From Bacteroidota bacterium (GTDB lineage Bacteria > Bacteroidota > Ignavibacteria > Kapaibacteriales > NICIL-2), in NCBI GenBank assembly GCA_019695345.1, contig JAIBAE010000013.1, forward strand, positions 1-64,000: a stretch of 64,000 nucleotides of DNA, written 5' to 3'. Under the pieces are notes generated by a model. That model saw only the letters and a program-made list of their open reading frames with translations, made no database searches and was not told where the DNA came from. Made by a program: the position numbers and the translations under genes. This document shows, piece after piece, positions 54,084-62,123 of the stretch. Position 1 is the stretch's first letter. Every line of letters begins with the position of its first letter.

Positions 54084-55883
54084 TTACATTCCTGCAAGCA
54101 CCGATGATAATGATGCTGTTTTTGAGAGTTGTAATTTTTTGCGGATGTTCAGGCGGTGCTTTTCTATTGCGCGGTCGGTTATGTGCAATATCATTGCTAT
54201 GTCTTTAGAGCTAAGTTGTAGGCGAAGCAACGCGCATACTTTGAGTTCGGTTGATGTAAGATTGTTGTATTGCGATGCCAGGCGTGCTATAAAATCGTGA
54301 CTGATACGCTCGAACTGTTCGCGGAAGATGTTCCAATCGCGCGAGGATGCTTCGGCTTCGCGCTCTAAGGTTGTTAGCACTTTTTGGAAACCGTCGGCTG
54401 TGTTTGTTTGGAATTGTTTTTTTGATTCTTCTATGGTGCGTTTTAGCGATGCAATGAGTTCTTGTTTTTCTACAAGATGCAGTGCCATAGAGTTGAGTTC
54501 GCGTTCTTTGGTTTCTAATTCGGTTTGCAGTTGTTGGGCGCGCATATCTGCAAGTTGCCGTTCTAATTCTGCCCGTTGTACATGTAGTTGCACGCCGTAA
54601 AGCTCTAAACGTTTTGCCGATTCCTCGTTGTGAATCTTCTGATATGTTTCAAAGAGTTGTTGTTGTAGTTCCAGCGAGCGTTTGTATTTGCCTGTTTGTG
54701 CATATAATTCCGAACCATACCGTAATAAATTTACGATAAACGTTTTAGTTTGAATGGTTTTAGATAACGCTACACCTTCGGTAAAGTACTTTTCCGCTGC
54801 TGTCCAGTCTTTTGTTTTGAGTGATGATTCCAATAGCCCAATCAGAGCATATATTACAAGGCGCGGCATAGTGCATTGTTTTGCAAGTTTAAGCGAATGA
54901 AGTAATGCGGTTTTTGCTTTGCGGTGATTCCCCATTGCAATGTATGTTCTGCCGATATTTCCCTCTTGCTGAGCCATGTCTTCGGTTGCATCAAGTTCCT
55001 TAAACATGTTGTAAGCATGTTGGTAATACTGTAGTGCTTTTGTGTACTGGTTGGTTTGATAGTAGTAGCCTCCAATATTTCCTATTACAATAGACTCGCC
55101 GTGTTTGTTATGTAAGTCTTGATTTGCAGCTAATGCTAATTGTAATGCATCGTATGCCTGCTGATAGTACTGTGCATGAAACAACGCTGTTGAGATGTTG
55201 TTAAGTGCTTGCGCTTCGCTTGTTTTAATTCCATAAGTACGTGCTAAGTCAATGCCGCGTTGGTATTGTGCAATAGCTTTATCGTATTCATTCAGTTGTT
55301 CGTATAAAATACCAATACCATTGTTAGCACTAATTTCCAGATGGTGATATTTAAACTCCCGCGCAATATTCTGCACGTGGGTATATGTTTCAAAAGCTAA
55401 TGCTATATCACCTCTGCGGTAATAGATGAGTGCTAAATTATAAGCGGCTTGTGCTTCTGCATCTTTACGTCCTGCAGCAACAAAATACTTCTTTGCTTTT
55501 TCCTGATACAACAAACTTTCGTCTTGTTTCCCTTGTTGTAATACAATACTGCCCCACAGCATATAACATTTACCAAGTACTTCGTTATCACCTAACTGAT
55601 GTGCTTCGTTGGTAATGTTTTCAATATTTGTTCGTGCTGTAACGGTATCGCCTTTGGTAAATTCACGTTGTACTATTACCAATAAGGCACTAATACGTTC
55701 TTTCTGTACTTTAAACCGTATTGTAGGTGTTAGGTGCTGTTGTAATAAGTAAGAAGATAAATCTAATGCTTGTTTTCCCAATGTATAAGCCTTAGAAGGA
55801 TTACGGGCAATAAGAGCAAAAGCTTCATCCAGCAACAGGGATAGCTTTTTAACATCGGATGATATTACAGTCTTTTTTGCCAT
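54084..55883 (-). CDS. TPR-repeat regulator with C-terminal LuxR-type helix-turn-helix
   Basis: The 599-residue protein has about eight TPR units (residues ~80-400; AYNLALIYYRRGDIALAFETY, ALNNISTALFHAQYYQQAYDAL, IGNIGGYYYQTNQYTKALQYY). A coiled coil (~410-500) and a HTH (~535-599) with LTSTELKVCALLRLQLSSKDIAMILHITDRAIEKH follow. The design resembles Bacteroidota TPR-LuxR regulators. It probably binds DNA in response to an unknown partner. A TATCTTTG box lies 29 bp before the ATG at 55883. Confidence 0.9.
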   Translation of the reverse strand: MAKKTVISSDVKKLSLLLDEAFALIARNPSKAYTLGKQALDLSSYLLQQHLTPTIRFKVQKERISALLVIVQREFTKGDTVTARTNIENITNEAHQLGDNEVLGKCYMLWGSIVLQQGKQDESLLYQEKAKKYFVAAGRKDAEAQAAYNLALIYYRRGDIALAFETYTHVQNIAREFKYHHLEISANNGIGILYEQLNEYDKAIAQYQRGIDLARTYGIKTSEAQALNNISTALFHAQYYQQAYDALQLALAANQDLHNKHGESIVIGNIGGYYYQTNQYTKALQYYQHAYNMFKELDATEDMAQQEGNIGRTYIAMGNHRKAKTALLHSLKLAKQCTMPRLVIYALIGLLESSLKTKDWTAAEKYFTEGVALSKTIQTKTFIVNLLRYGSELYAQTGKYKRSLELQQQLFETYQKIHNEESAKRLELYGVQLHVQRAELERQLADMRAQQLQTELETKERELNSMALHLVEKQELIASLKRTIEESKKQFQTNTADGFQKVLTTLEREAEASSRDWNIFREQFERISHDFIARLASQYNNLTSTELKVCALLRLQLSSKDIAMILHITDRAIEKHRLNIRKKLQLSKTASLSSVLAGM

Positions 55884-55911
55884 TTACACAATATTTGCAG
55901 AAAATCGTACA

Positions 55912-55919
55912 CAAAGATA
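55912..55919 (-). promoter_or_regulatory. -7 box for the TPR-LuxR gene
   Basis: The minus strand reads TATCTTTG, matching TAnnTTTG, 29 bp upstream of the ATG at 55883. It follows directly after the tRNA-His terminator. Confidence 0.6.
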
Positions 55920-55926
55920 CGGATAT

Positions 55927-55965
55927 AAAAAAAGGATGACTCGGGGTAAACCAAATCATCCTTTT
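55927..55965 (-). terminator. Intrinsic terminator of tRNA-His
   Basis: On the minus strand AAAAGGATGA (55965-55956) pairs with TCATCCTTTT (55939-55930) around a 16-nt loop, and the run of T continues (55927-55933). It starts 7 nt downstream of the tRNA 3' end and separates it from the TPR-LuxR gene. Confidence 0.8.
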
Positions 55966-55971
55966 CATAAG

Positions 55972-56045
55972 GGCGAACGACGGGGCTTGAACCCGCGACA
56001 ACCGGAACCACAATCCGGGGCTCTACCAACTGAGCTACGTCCGCC
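55972..56045 (-). tRNA. trnH: tRNA-His (GTG anticodon)
   Basis: Reading the minus strand, acceptor arms GCGGACG/CGTTCGC pair fully. D-arm GCTC...GAGC, anticodon stem CCGGA/TCCGG with loop TTGTGGT (anticodon GTG), and T-arm GCGGG TTCAAGC CCCGT are all present. An extra encoded G before position 1 pairs with C73, the hallmark recognition feature of bacterial tRNA-His. The 3' CCA is not encoded. A terminator follows. Confidence 0.97.
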
Positions 56046-56062
56046 ATACTGTTTTTCCACGC

Positions 56063-56087
56063 GTTTTCCACACAGTGTGGAGAAAAC
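56063..56087. promoter_or_regulatory. DnaA-box-like near-palindrome upstream of tRNA-His
   Basis: TTTTCCACACAGTGTGGAGAAAA (inside 56064-56086) is a near-perfect palindrome, and TTTTCCACG occurs just before it (52-60 of the same line). Each arm resembles TTWTNCACA, the DnaA box. The position lies upstream of tRNA-His on the minus strand and 270 bp before infC. Function unknown. Confidence 0.3.
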
Positions 56088-56311
56088 GGGGTGCGAATTT
56101 ACGGTATTTACTACAAGGTACAAAACCAAATTTACATTTGCTTGCGCAAAGCCGCTCCAACCATGCAGTATGCTATTTTACCTCAATACCGGCGAAAGAG
56201 CCTCGACAATTACCCAAATATATACTACGAACATATTGGGTAATATCTTATTATTTATGCCTAATTGATACCAAGAGTAATAAATACAGGCAATTAAGCA
56301 AAATATGTTGC

Positions 56312-56341
56312 TTGTCATGTGGAACTGTTTCTCTATCTTTG
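56312..56341 (+). promoter_or_regulatory. infC operon promoter (-33 TTG, -7 TATCTTTG)
   Basis: TTG at 56312-56314 and TATCTTTG at 56334-56341 are separated by 19 bp, matching the Bacteroidota promoter layout. The remaining gap from the tRNA to here (56046-56311) shows no gene. Confidence 0.7.
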
Positions 56342-56359
56342 CCAACTGCATTTAGTACA

Positions 56360-57016
56360 ATGCAGGTAGTATATGGTTTTTGTTTCATAAATGTACTGGA
56401 TAATTTGAAGAGTAGCAGACCCCCACAAGGTCATTTTGACCGCAACCGCCCGAATACACGGACGGACAACAATAAAAGTGGTGTCCGAATCAATGAAGAG
56501 ATTAAAGCCCCAACCATCCGCGTTGTTGATAGCGAAGGAAACATGTTAGGAATCATGCCCGTACGCGAAGCCCGCGATATAGCATATCAGCAAGAAAAAG
56601 ATTTGGTGGAAATCGCCCCGCAGGCAAACCCTCCGGTGTGTAAGATTATTGATTTTGGTAAATACCAATACGAACTCCATAAACGCGAAAAAATGCAGAA
56701 AAAACAACAGCATCAATCGCAATTGAAGGAAGTTCGCTTTAAAGCCGGTACTGATACTCACGATTTTGATTTCAAAACACGTCATGCCCGTGAGTTTTTA
56801 CTAGAAGGCGATAAGGTAAAAGCAACGGTGTTTTTCCGTGGACGTGAAATCCAGCACACAGAATTTGGCGCGCAACTTCTTTTACGGTTTATTGAGAAAT
56901 TGGAAGATGTTTCCAAGGTCGATCAGCCATTAAAAGCAGAAGGTAAAACATTAAGCGTTACCTTGGCTCCCGATAAAGAGAAACAAAAGAAAAATCAAAA
57001 AGCTAAAACTGAATAA
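56360..57016 (+). CDS. infC: Translation initiation factor IF-3
   Basis: IF-3 binds the 30S subunit and checks start-codon pairing. Here NEEIKAPTIRVVDSEGNMLGIMPVREA, CKIIDFGKYQYELHKREK, QLKEVRFKAGTDTHDFDFKTRHAREFL and VKATVFFRGREIQHTEFG are family landmarks. I take the ATG at 56360 (218 residues), though this gives an N-terminal extension of about 45 residues, and the start is only ~19 bp after the -7 box. A later start (CTG, TTG or ATA between 56390 and 56405) is possible, in keeping with IF-3's use of rare start codons. The frame also extends upstream to 56075, past the promoter. Followed by rpmI. Confidence 0.92.
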   Translation: MQVVYGFCFINVLDNLKSSRPPQGHFDRNRPNTRTDNNKSGVRINEEIKAPTIRVVDSEGNMLGIMPVREARDIAYQQEKDLVEIAPQANPPVCKIIDFGKYQYELHKREKMQKKQQHQSQLKEVRFKAGTDTHDFDFKTRHAREFLLEGDKVKATVFFRGREIQHTEFGAQLLLRFIEKLEDVSKVDQPLKAEGKTLSVTLAPDKEKQKKNQKAKTE

Positions 57017-57056
57017 AATTCTGAATAGTTAATAATAATCAATTGAGGTACACGCG

Positions 57057-57254
57057 ATGCCTAAAATGAAAACATTAAGCGGAGCTAAAAAGCGTTATAA
57101 GATTACCGCAAGCGGTGGTATTAAACGCCAAAAAGCTTTTCGCAGCCACATCTTAACGTCTAAAACGCGCAAACGTAAACGTCAGTTGCGCCAGAATTCT
57201 ATGGTGGATTCGGCAAACTTGAACTTAGTTAGCCGCCAATTAGTAATTGGGTAA
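57057..57254 (+). CDS. rpmI: Ribosomal protein bL35
   Basis: The 65-residue basic protein ([36 protein letters not shown]) is a normal-length bL35 of the large ribosomal subunit. It follows infC by 40 bp in the usual infC-rpmI-rplT order. Confidence 0.97.
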   Translation: MPKMKTLSGAKKRYKITASGGIKRQKAFRSHILTSKTRKRKRQLRQNSMVDSANLNLVSRQLVIG

Positions 57255-57419
57255 GATGGTAAACGCTTAGCAGTGTGTTAGTGTAGTTGTCTTTTCGTGT
57301 TAGTGATAAGTCCGATTACGTTTAGTGAACACTTGCTCTTTTTAATTGTCAGGATGTAAGGGCTGAGCGCTACTCTCCTTGCTCCGTTTTTAATAACACA
57401 TAACAACATAGGAGTTACT
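57255..57419 (+). promoter_or_regulatory. 165-nt spacer/leader between rpmI and rplT
   Basis: The spacer is longer than usual for this operon. It contains GAGC...GCTC followed by CGTTTTT near 57366-57394 and an AGGAG ribosome site before rplT. In many bacteria L20 represses this operon by binding a leader that mimics its rRNA site; whether this stretch does so here is inference. Confidence 0.3.
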
Positions 57420-57767
57420 ATGCCACGTAGTGTCAATAAAGCAGCAGCGCACCGTAAACGCCGTAAGTTTATAAAACTTGCCAAAGGTTACTGGGGCGCG
57501 CGCTCTAAGGTGTGGACGATTGCTAAAAACCACATCGAAAAAGGTTTAGGGTATGCATACCGCGACCGCCGTGCTAAAAAACGTCATTTCCGCAGCTTAT
57601 GGATTGTGCGTATCAACGCTGCAGCCCGTGCAAACGGAACAACATATTCACGGTTAATTGATGCATTACACAAAAAAAATATCGGTATTAATCGTAAAGT
57701 GCTTGCCGATTTAGCCATGAATCACTCAAATGTATTTGCGGCAATCGTTAAGCAGGCATTGGCATAG
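57420..57767 (+). CDS. rplT: Ribosomal protein bL20
   Basis: The 115-residue basic protein with [29 protein letters not shown] and [20 protein letters not shown] is full-length bL20, an early-binding 23S rRNA protein needed for assembly of the large subunit. AGGAG precedes its ATG by 8 nt. Confidence 0.98.
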   Translation: MPRSVNKAAAHRKRRKFIKLAKGYWGARSKVWTIAKNHIEKGLGYAYRDRRAKKRHFRSLWIVRINAAARANGTTYSRLIDALHKKNIGINRKVLADLAMNHSNVFAAIVKQALA

Positions 57768-57805
57768 TTAGCCAATGTGTATTTTTCTCACTAACAGTTA
57801 GTCGG

Positions 57806-58135
57806 ATGAAACTCTATATCGGTAACATTAGTTACCAAACGAAAGACAGCGATTTGGAATCGCTTTTTGCGGCACATGGCGATGTTGTATCGGCACGTGT
57901 CATGATGGATAAACAAACAGGCAGAAGCCGTGGCTTCGGTTTTGTTGAAATGGCAAGCGATGAAGCAGGTTCCAATGCTATCACAGCGTGCAATCAAATG
58001 AACTTTATGGGTAGAACCATAACAGTTAATGAAGCACGTCCGCAAGAGCAACGCGCTCCACGTTCCGGTGGTGGTGGTTACAGCCGTGGTGGTGGACGTG
58101 GCGATAGCTACGGAAACCGTCGCGACGATTACTAA
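57806..58135 (+). CDS. Glycine-rich RNA-binding protein (single RRM)
   Basis: The 109-residue protein has one RRM (residues 1-80) with the RNP2-like LYIGNISY and the RNP1 octamer RGFGFVEM, followed by an RGG/Gly-Arg-rich tail (GGGGYSRGGGRGDSYGNRRDDY). Such proteins are common in cyanobacteria and Bacteroidota, and act in RNA folding at low temperature or in mRNA handling. It starts 38 bp after rplT and ends before a strong terminator, so it may be the last gene of the operon. Confidence 0.94.
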   Translation: MKLYIGNISYQTKDSDLESLFAAHGDVVSARVMMDKQTGRSRGFGFVEMASDEAGSNAITACNQMNFMGRTITVNEARPQEQRAPRSGGGGYSRGGGRGDSYGNRRDDY

Positions 58136-58163
58136 TCGCATTCCTACAACGCAAATGATGTTT

Positions 58164-58190
58164 GGGCAGAGAGCAATCTCTGCCCTTTTT
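58164..58190 (+). terminator. Intrinsic terminator after RRM gene
   Basis: GGGCAGAGA and TCTCTGCCC form a perfect 9-bp stem around a GCAA tetraloop, followed by TTTTT. It would close the infC-rpmI-rplT-RRM unit. Confidence 0.92.
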
Positions 58191-58206
58191 CGTTTAAAGG
58201 ATATGT

Positions 58207-58364
58207 TGCTATCGCAAGCCGCACCTAATCTCTCCTATAACACAACCTCCAACAGCGGGATAGTACAATCACATCACGGTAAAGCGTTTATCGTTACGTA
58301 CGGTTCTTACCGGACGTTTGAGGATATGTATAGCAGGTGGTATGGTGCCCGTCCGGCGATAGCA
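58207..58364. repeat. F1 paired-end element, shortest copy
   Basis: TGCTATCGCAAGCCGCACC (58207-58225) and GGTGCCCGTCCGGCGATAGC (58344-58363, then A) bound only 158 bp. The inner box AGCGGGATAGTAC is present at about 58253. No gene. It separates the ribosomal unit's terminator from the denitrification promoter. Confidence 0.65.
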
Positions 58365-58441
58365 GAATAGAATAATTGCAATTTTTTGGAATGTATGTTT
58401 GTTTGGTACGGCTGAATTGGATAGTTTTGTTTTAAATAAGA

Positions 58442-58460
58442 GATAAGTTTGTATCTTATC
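58442..58460 (+). promoter_or_regulatory. Candidate promoter with operator palindrome for the nor-nir cluster
   Basis: GATAAG TTTGTAT CTTATC is a perfect 6-bp inverted repeat with a 7-nt spacer. It covers a TAAGTTTG that fits the -7 box TAnnTTTG. Further TAnnTTTG matches lie upstream (TATGTTTG near 58392, TAGTTTTG near 58421). The arms do not match the FNR/DNR site TTGAT-N4-ATCAA. TGGAGG lies 6 nt before the norC ATG. Confidence 0.5.
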
Positions 58461-58489
58461 ACTCAATTCAATATCCACTGGAGGATGAA

Positions 58490-59173
58490 ATGCTCAGTAA
58501 AAAACAGGCACGTATGCTGTTCATAGTAAGCACAGGGCTGTTTGCCATTGTGTTTTTAGCATTAACCTACGACTCAATGCAGCAAATACCTGCACGAACA
58601 AATGCACACAATCTGAGTGCAAGTGCAATTAGGGGACATGAAATTTGGAACGACAACAACTGTATGGGTTGCCATACGGTATTAGGAGAGGGTGCGTACT
58701 ACGCACCGGAGTTAACAAGAGTGTACGAGCGTAGAGGGGAGAAATGGATGAAAATGTTTTTGAAAAATCCGGAAGCTATGTATCCCGGACAACGGAAGAT
58801 GGTACAATACAACTTTACCGACGGACAGATTGATGATTTGATTTCGTTCTTTAAATGGATTGGAGAAATGGATTTGAACGGATTCCCGGCCAAGCCAACC
58901 ATTAAAATGAGTTCTGCGCAAAATAATGGCGCGGTTTCGGCAAACTCGCCGCAGGTTTTTAAGGATGTATGTGTTGCTTGCCACTCTGTGAATGGTTCAG
59001 GCGGCAATGTGGGTCCGGCTCTAGACCATGTAGGTAGCAAGTTTGACGCTGCGTATCTGAATAAATGGATTAGCGACCCGCAGGCAGTAAAACCGGGTAC
59101 GGCAATGCCGCAGCTAAATGTAAGCGATGCTGACAGAGCATTGGTAGTAGAGTTTTTAAGCGGCTTAAAGTAA
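58490..59173 (+). CDS. norC: Nitric oxide reductase subunit C with extra C-terminal cytochrome c domain
   Basis: NorC delivers electrons to NorB for 2 NO to N2O. The 227-residue protein has an N-terminal transmembrane anchor (LFIVSTGLFAIVFLALTY), then the NorC-type domain with CMGCH (58-62), GEGAYYAPELTRV and MVQYNF. A linker leads to a second CxxCH, CVACH (161-165), with TAMPQLNVSD supplying the likely Met ligand. Classical NorC has one haem and about 150 residues, so this is a diheme fusion. A good ribosome site (TGGAGG) precedes the ATG. It is followed by norB after 42 bp. Confidence 0.93.
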   Translation: MLSKKQARMLFIVSTGLFAIVFLALTYDSMQQIPARTNAHNLSASAIRGHEIWNDNNCMGCHTVLGEGAYYAPELTRVYERRGEKWMKMFLKNPEAMYPGQRKMVQYNFTDGQIDDLISFFKWIGEMDLNGFPAKPTIKMSSAQNNGAVSANSPQVFKDVCVACHSVNGSGGNVGPALDHVGSKFDAAYLNKWISDPQAVKPGTAMPQLNVSDADRALVVEFLSGLK

Positions 59174-59215
59174 GTACCAATTAACAAGAACAAAAAAACT
59201 AACTACGGAAATACT

Positions 59216-60583
59216 ATGAAATACAAATCACAAATTGTTGCATACTGGTTTTTTGCTACCTGTATGTTGTTACTGTCACTTCAGGTGATTTATGGATTTA
59301 TTATGGGCTTTGCCCACATGGGCTTTGATAATCTCCATTCCATTATACCATTTAATGCTGCACGTGCCACACATACCAACTTGTTGGTTGTTTGGTTGCT
59401 AACTGGATTTATGGGTGCGGCATATTATATCATTCCCGAAGAATCAGACCGAGAACTGTATGATGTGCGTTTGGCATATATACAATTGATTTCGTTGATA
59501 GTGGTAGGCGTAACAGCTATTATTGGCTTCCACCTGAATTGGTGGGAAGGCCGCAAGTTTTTAGAGATACCACGTCCGTTGGATTATTTGGTGGTGGTAA
59601 ATGTGTTGGTGTTTATCTATAACATTGGAATGACGATTTGGAAGGGAAACAAATTTTCTACAACACAGCTTGTGCTATATGTAGGATTGTTATCTGCCGC
59701 ACTGTTGTACTTACCGGGTATGATAAGTTTTGAAAACCAAACATTGGATTCGTATTACCGTTGGTGGGTTGTTCATCTTTGGGTTGAAGGTGTTTGGGAG
59801 TTAATTATGGGTTCGATACTCGCATTCTTACTCATTAAACTTACCGGTGTTGACCGCGAAGTAATTGAGAAGTGGTTATACATTATAGTAGGCATTACAT
59901 TTTTATCGGGTATTCTTGGAACCGGCCACCACTACTATTACATTGGAACACCAAAATACTGGCTTGCCGTAGGCGGTTTCTTTTCTGCTCTTGAACCTAT
60001 TGCTTTTTTAGGTATGGCATTGTATGCAATTACCATGTACCGCCGCAGCGGCCGTAACCACCCCAACAAAGTTGCATTGTATTGGACTATGGGATGTGCT
60101 GTTATGTCGTTTGTTGGCGCAGGTTTCCTAGGTTTTGCACATACGCTGCCACAGGTAAATATGTACACACACGGAACCTTGATTACAGCAATGCACGGGC
60201 ACATGGCGTTTTGGGGTGCGTATGCAATGCTCGTTCTAGCAATTATAAGTTATGCAACACCAATCATGACCGGAAGAAAGCTATGGAATAACATGGCTTC
60301 TATGTTAGCATTCTGGTTATCGAATATAGGGATGGTTGGTATGACCGGCGCATTTGCCGTTGCCGGCATTACACAGGTATATCTTGAACGCAAAATGGGA
60401 ATGGATTTTCTTACCGTACAAAAGGAAATTGAAGTACACTTTTTTGGATTGATATTAGCCGGATGCCTCTTCACCACAGGCATAGTACTATATATCTATA
60501 ATTTTATAAAACACGGAGTACCCGCACCGGGTAACTCTTTAACCGAAGCAGACGAGGTGGAATCGGTTCCATCGTTGATATAA
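59216..60583 (+). CDS. norB: Nitric oxide reductase subunit B (cNor type)
   Basis: The 455-residue protein is a 12-helix haem-copper oxidase relative that reduces NO to N2O at a haem b3/Fe_B site in the membrane. The helix IV-type GTGHHYYYIG with His238-His239 gives conserved Fe_B ligands, and HGHMAFWGAYAML adds further His. The short N-terminus without a quinol-oxidase-like extension, and the partner norC, make it cytochrome-fed cNor rather than qNor. Followed by nirK after 35 bp. Confidence 0.95.
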   Translation: MKYKSQIVAYWFFATCMLLLSLQVIYGFIMGFAHMGFDNLHSIIPFNAARATHTNLLVVWLLTGFMGAAYYIIPEESDRELYDVRLAYIQLISLIVVGVTAIIGFHLNWWEGRKFLEIPRPLDYLVVVNVLVFIYNIGMTIWKGNKFSTTQLVLYVGLLSAALLYLPGMISFENQTLDSYYRWWVVHLWVEGVWELIMGSILAFLLIKLTGVDREVIEKWLYIIVGITFLSGILGTGHHYYYIGTPKYWLAVGGFFSALEPIAFLGMALYAITMYRRSGRNHPNKVALYWTMGCAVMSFVGAGFLGFAHTLPQVNMYTHGTLITAMHGHMAFWGAYAMLVLAIISYATPIMTGRKLWNNMASMLAFWLSNIGMVGMTGAFAVAGITQVYLERKMGMDFLTVQKEIEVHFFGLILAGCLFTTGIVLYIYNFIKHGVPAPGNSLTEADEVESVPSLI

Positions 60584-60618
60584 ATAACTAATTATTTTAT
60601 TACAAAGGGGTTTGTAAC

Positions 60619-62121
60619 ATGAGTTACGACATTGGATTAAAAAAAGTACTGTGGTGGAAGTTTAGCATTTTTTGTTCAACATTATTAGTGTTAAGTGCTA
60701 CCAGTGCATTTACACCAAATTTCTACGACCCGATTGAGGGAGAAGAAACGGCAATACTTACAAGCGCACCAACTGTGCCACCTCCTATTACACGGAAACA
60801 TGCAACAAAAGTTATTGTAAATCTGGAAACAAAAGAAGTTGTAAAAAGAATGGCTGATGGTGTTGAATATACATTTTGGACATTTGGCGGAGATGTCCCG
60901 GGTAAGTTTATTCGTGTTCGTGAAGGTGACTTTGTTGAGTTTCATTTAAGTAATCATCCATCCAGTAAAATGCCGCATAATATAGATCTTCATGCTGTAA
61001 CCGGGCAAGGTGGTGGCGCAGGTGCATCATTAACATCGCCAGGACACACTTCAACATTTTCTTTCCGTTGTATGAATCCGGGCTTGTATGTGTATCATTG
61101 TGCAACGGCACCGGTGGGTATGCACGTAGCAAACGGTATGTACGGATTGATACTTGTTGAACCCAAAGAAGGATTACCAAAAGTTGATAAAGAATTTTAC
61201 GTAATGCAGGGAGACTTTTATACAAAAGGTGCGTATGGCGAAGAAGGACTTCAGCCGTTCTCTATGGAAAAAGCTGTACTTGAGCATCCTGATTACGTTG
61301 TGTTTAATGGCTCGGTTGGCTCGATGGTTGGTGATAACGCATTACGCGCTAAAGTTGGGGAGAAAGTTCGTATTTACTTTGGTAATGGTGGCCCCAACTT
61401 AACATCATCGTTCCACGTAATTGGCGAAATCTTTGATAAGGTATATACCGAGGGTGGTGTGAAAGCAAATCAGGAACAAGTGCAAACAACATTAGTACCT
61501 CCCGGTGGTTCATGTATGGTAGAGTTTGGCTTGGAAGTTCCGGCAACATATATTCTTGTGGACCACGCATTGTTACGTGCCTTTAACAAAGGTTGTATTG
61601 GAATGTTAAAGGTTGAAGGTCCGGAGAATAAAGAAATCTATACCGGTAAGCAAAATGATGTTGTGTATTTACCCGAAGGCGGCGCTATCCAAACTATGGA
61701 CGATGAAGTTTCCAAACGTCCGGCTCCGGTTACAAAAGCCGAATTAATGGCTCGGGGTAAGCGGGTGTTTGAAGCTAATTGTATGGCGTGCCACCAAGGT
61801 AGCGGAGAAGGTATTGCAAATGTGTTCCCGCCGCTGGCAAAATCCGATTTCTTGATGGCAGATAAAAACCGCTCCATTCAAATTGTATCTAAAGGTCTTA
61901 GCGGAAGCATTAAAGTGAATGGTAAAACATTTAATAGTGTTATGCCAGCACAAGCGCTCAATAACGAAGACATTGCATCGGTGTTAACCTACGTACGTAA
62001 CAGCTTTGGTAACTCGGGTGATATTGTTACTGTACAGGATGTTGTAGCAGGGCGTGCATCAGCAGTTCAGCCAACACCTACCACAACCAAAAAACCAAAA
62101 GCAAAATCCAAAGGGAAATAA
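60619..62121 (+). CDS. nirK: Copper nitrite reductase fused to cytochrome c (NirK-cyt c)
   Basis: NirK reduces nitrite to NO in the periplasm. The 500-residue protein has a signal/anchor (FCSTLLVLSATSAFT), two cupredoxin domains and a C-terminal cytochrome c. By alignment to known NirK, type 1 Cu ligands are H120, C161, H169 and M174; type 2 Cu ligands are H125, H160 and H316; catalytic residues are D123 and H266. The short HCATAPVGMHVANGM loop is of the class II kind. CMACH (388-392) binds haem. The basic tail (KKPKAKSKGK) is odd. AAGGGG precedes the ATG. The fused haem may accept electrons directly. Confidence 0.96.
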   Translation: MSYDIGLKKVLWWKFSIFCSTLLVLSATSAFTPNFYDPIEGEETAILTSAPTVPPPITRKHATKVIVNLETKEVVKRMADGVEYTFWTFGGDVPGKFIRVREGDFVEFHLSNHPSSKMPHNIDLHAVTGQGGGAGASLTSPGHTSTFSFRCMNPGLYVYHCATAPVGMHVANGMYGLILVEPKEGLPKVDKEFYVMQGDFYTKGAYGEEGLQPFSMEKAVLEHPDYVVFNGSVGSMVGDNALRAKVGEKVRIYFGNGGPNLTSSFHVIGEIFDKVYTEGGVKANQEQVQTTLVPPGGSCMVEFGLEVPATYILVDHALLRAFNKGCIGMLKVEGPENKEIYTGKQNDVVYLPEGGAIQTMDDEVSKRPAPVTKAELMARGKRVFEANCMACHQGSGEGIANVFPPLAKSDFLMADKNRSIQIVSKGLSGSIKVNGKTFNSVMPAQALNNEDIASVLTYVRNSFGNSGDIVTVQDVVAGRASAVQPTPTTTKKPKAKSKGK

Positions 62122-62123
62122 TC

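Noticed and set aside
55865-56071. Minus-strand frame encoding MADVAQLVEPRIVVPVVAGSSPVV...
   Set aside because: It is the well-known false translation of a tRNA (here tRNA-His) and its flanks.
3850-58364. Integron attC cassette array as the explanation of F1
   Set aside because: Ends are inverted around the cargo rather than placed once per gene, no RYYYAAC/GTTRRRY core pair was seen, and no integrase is in the window.
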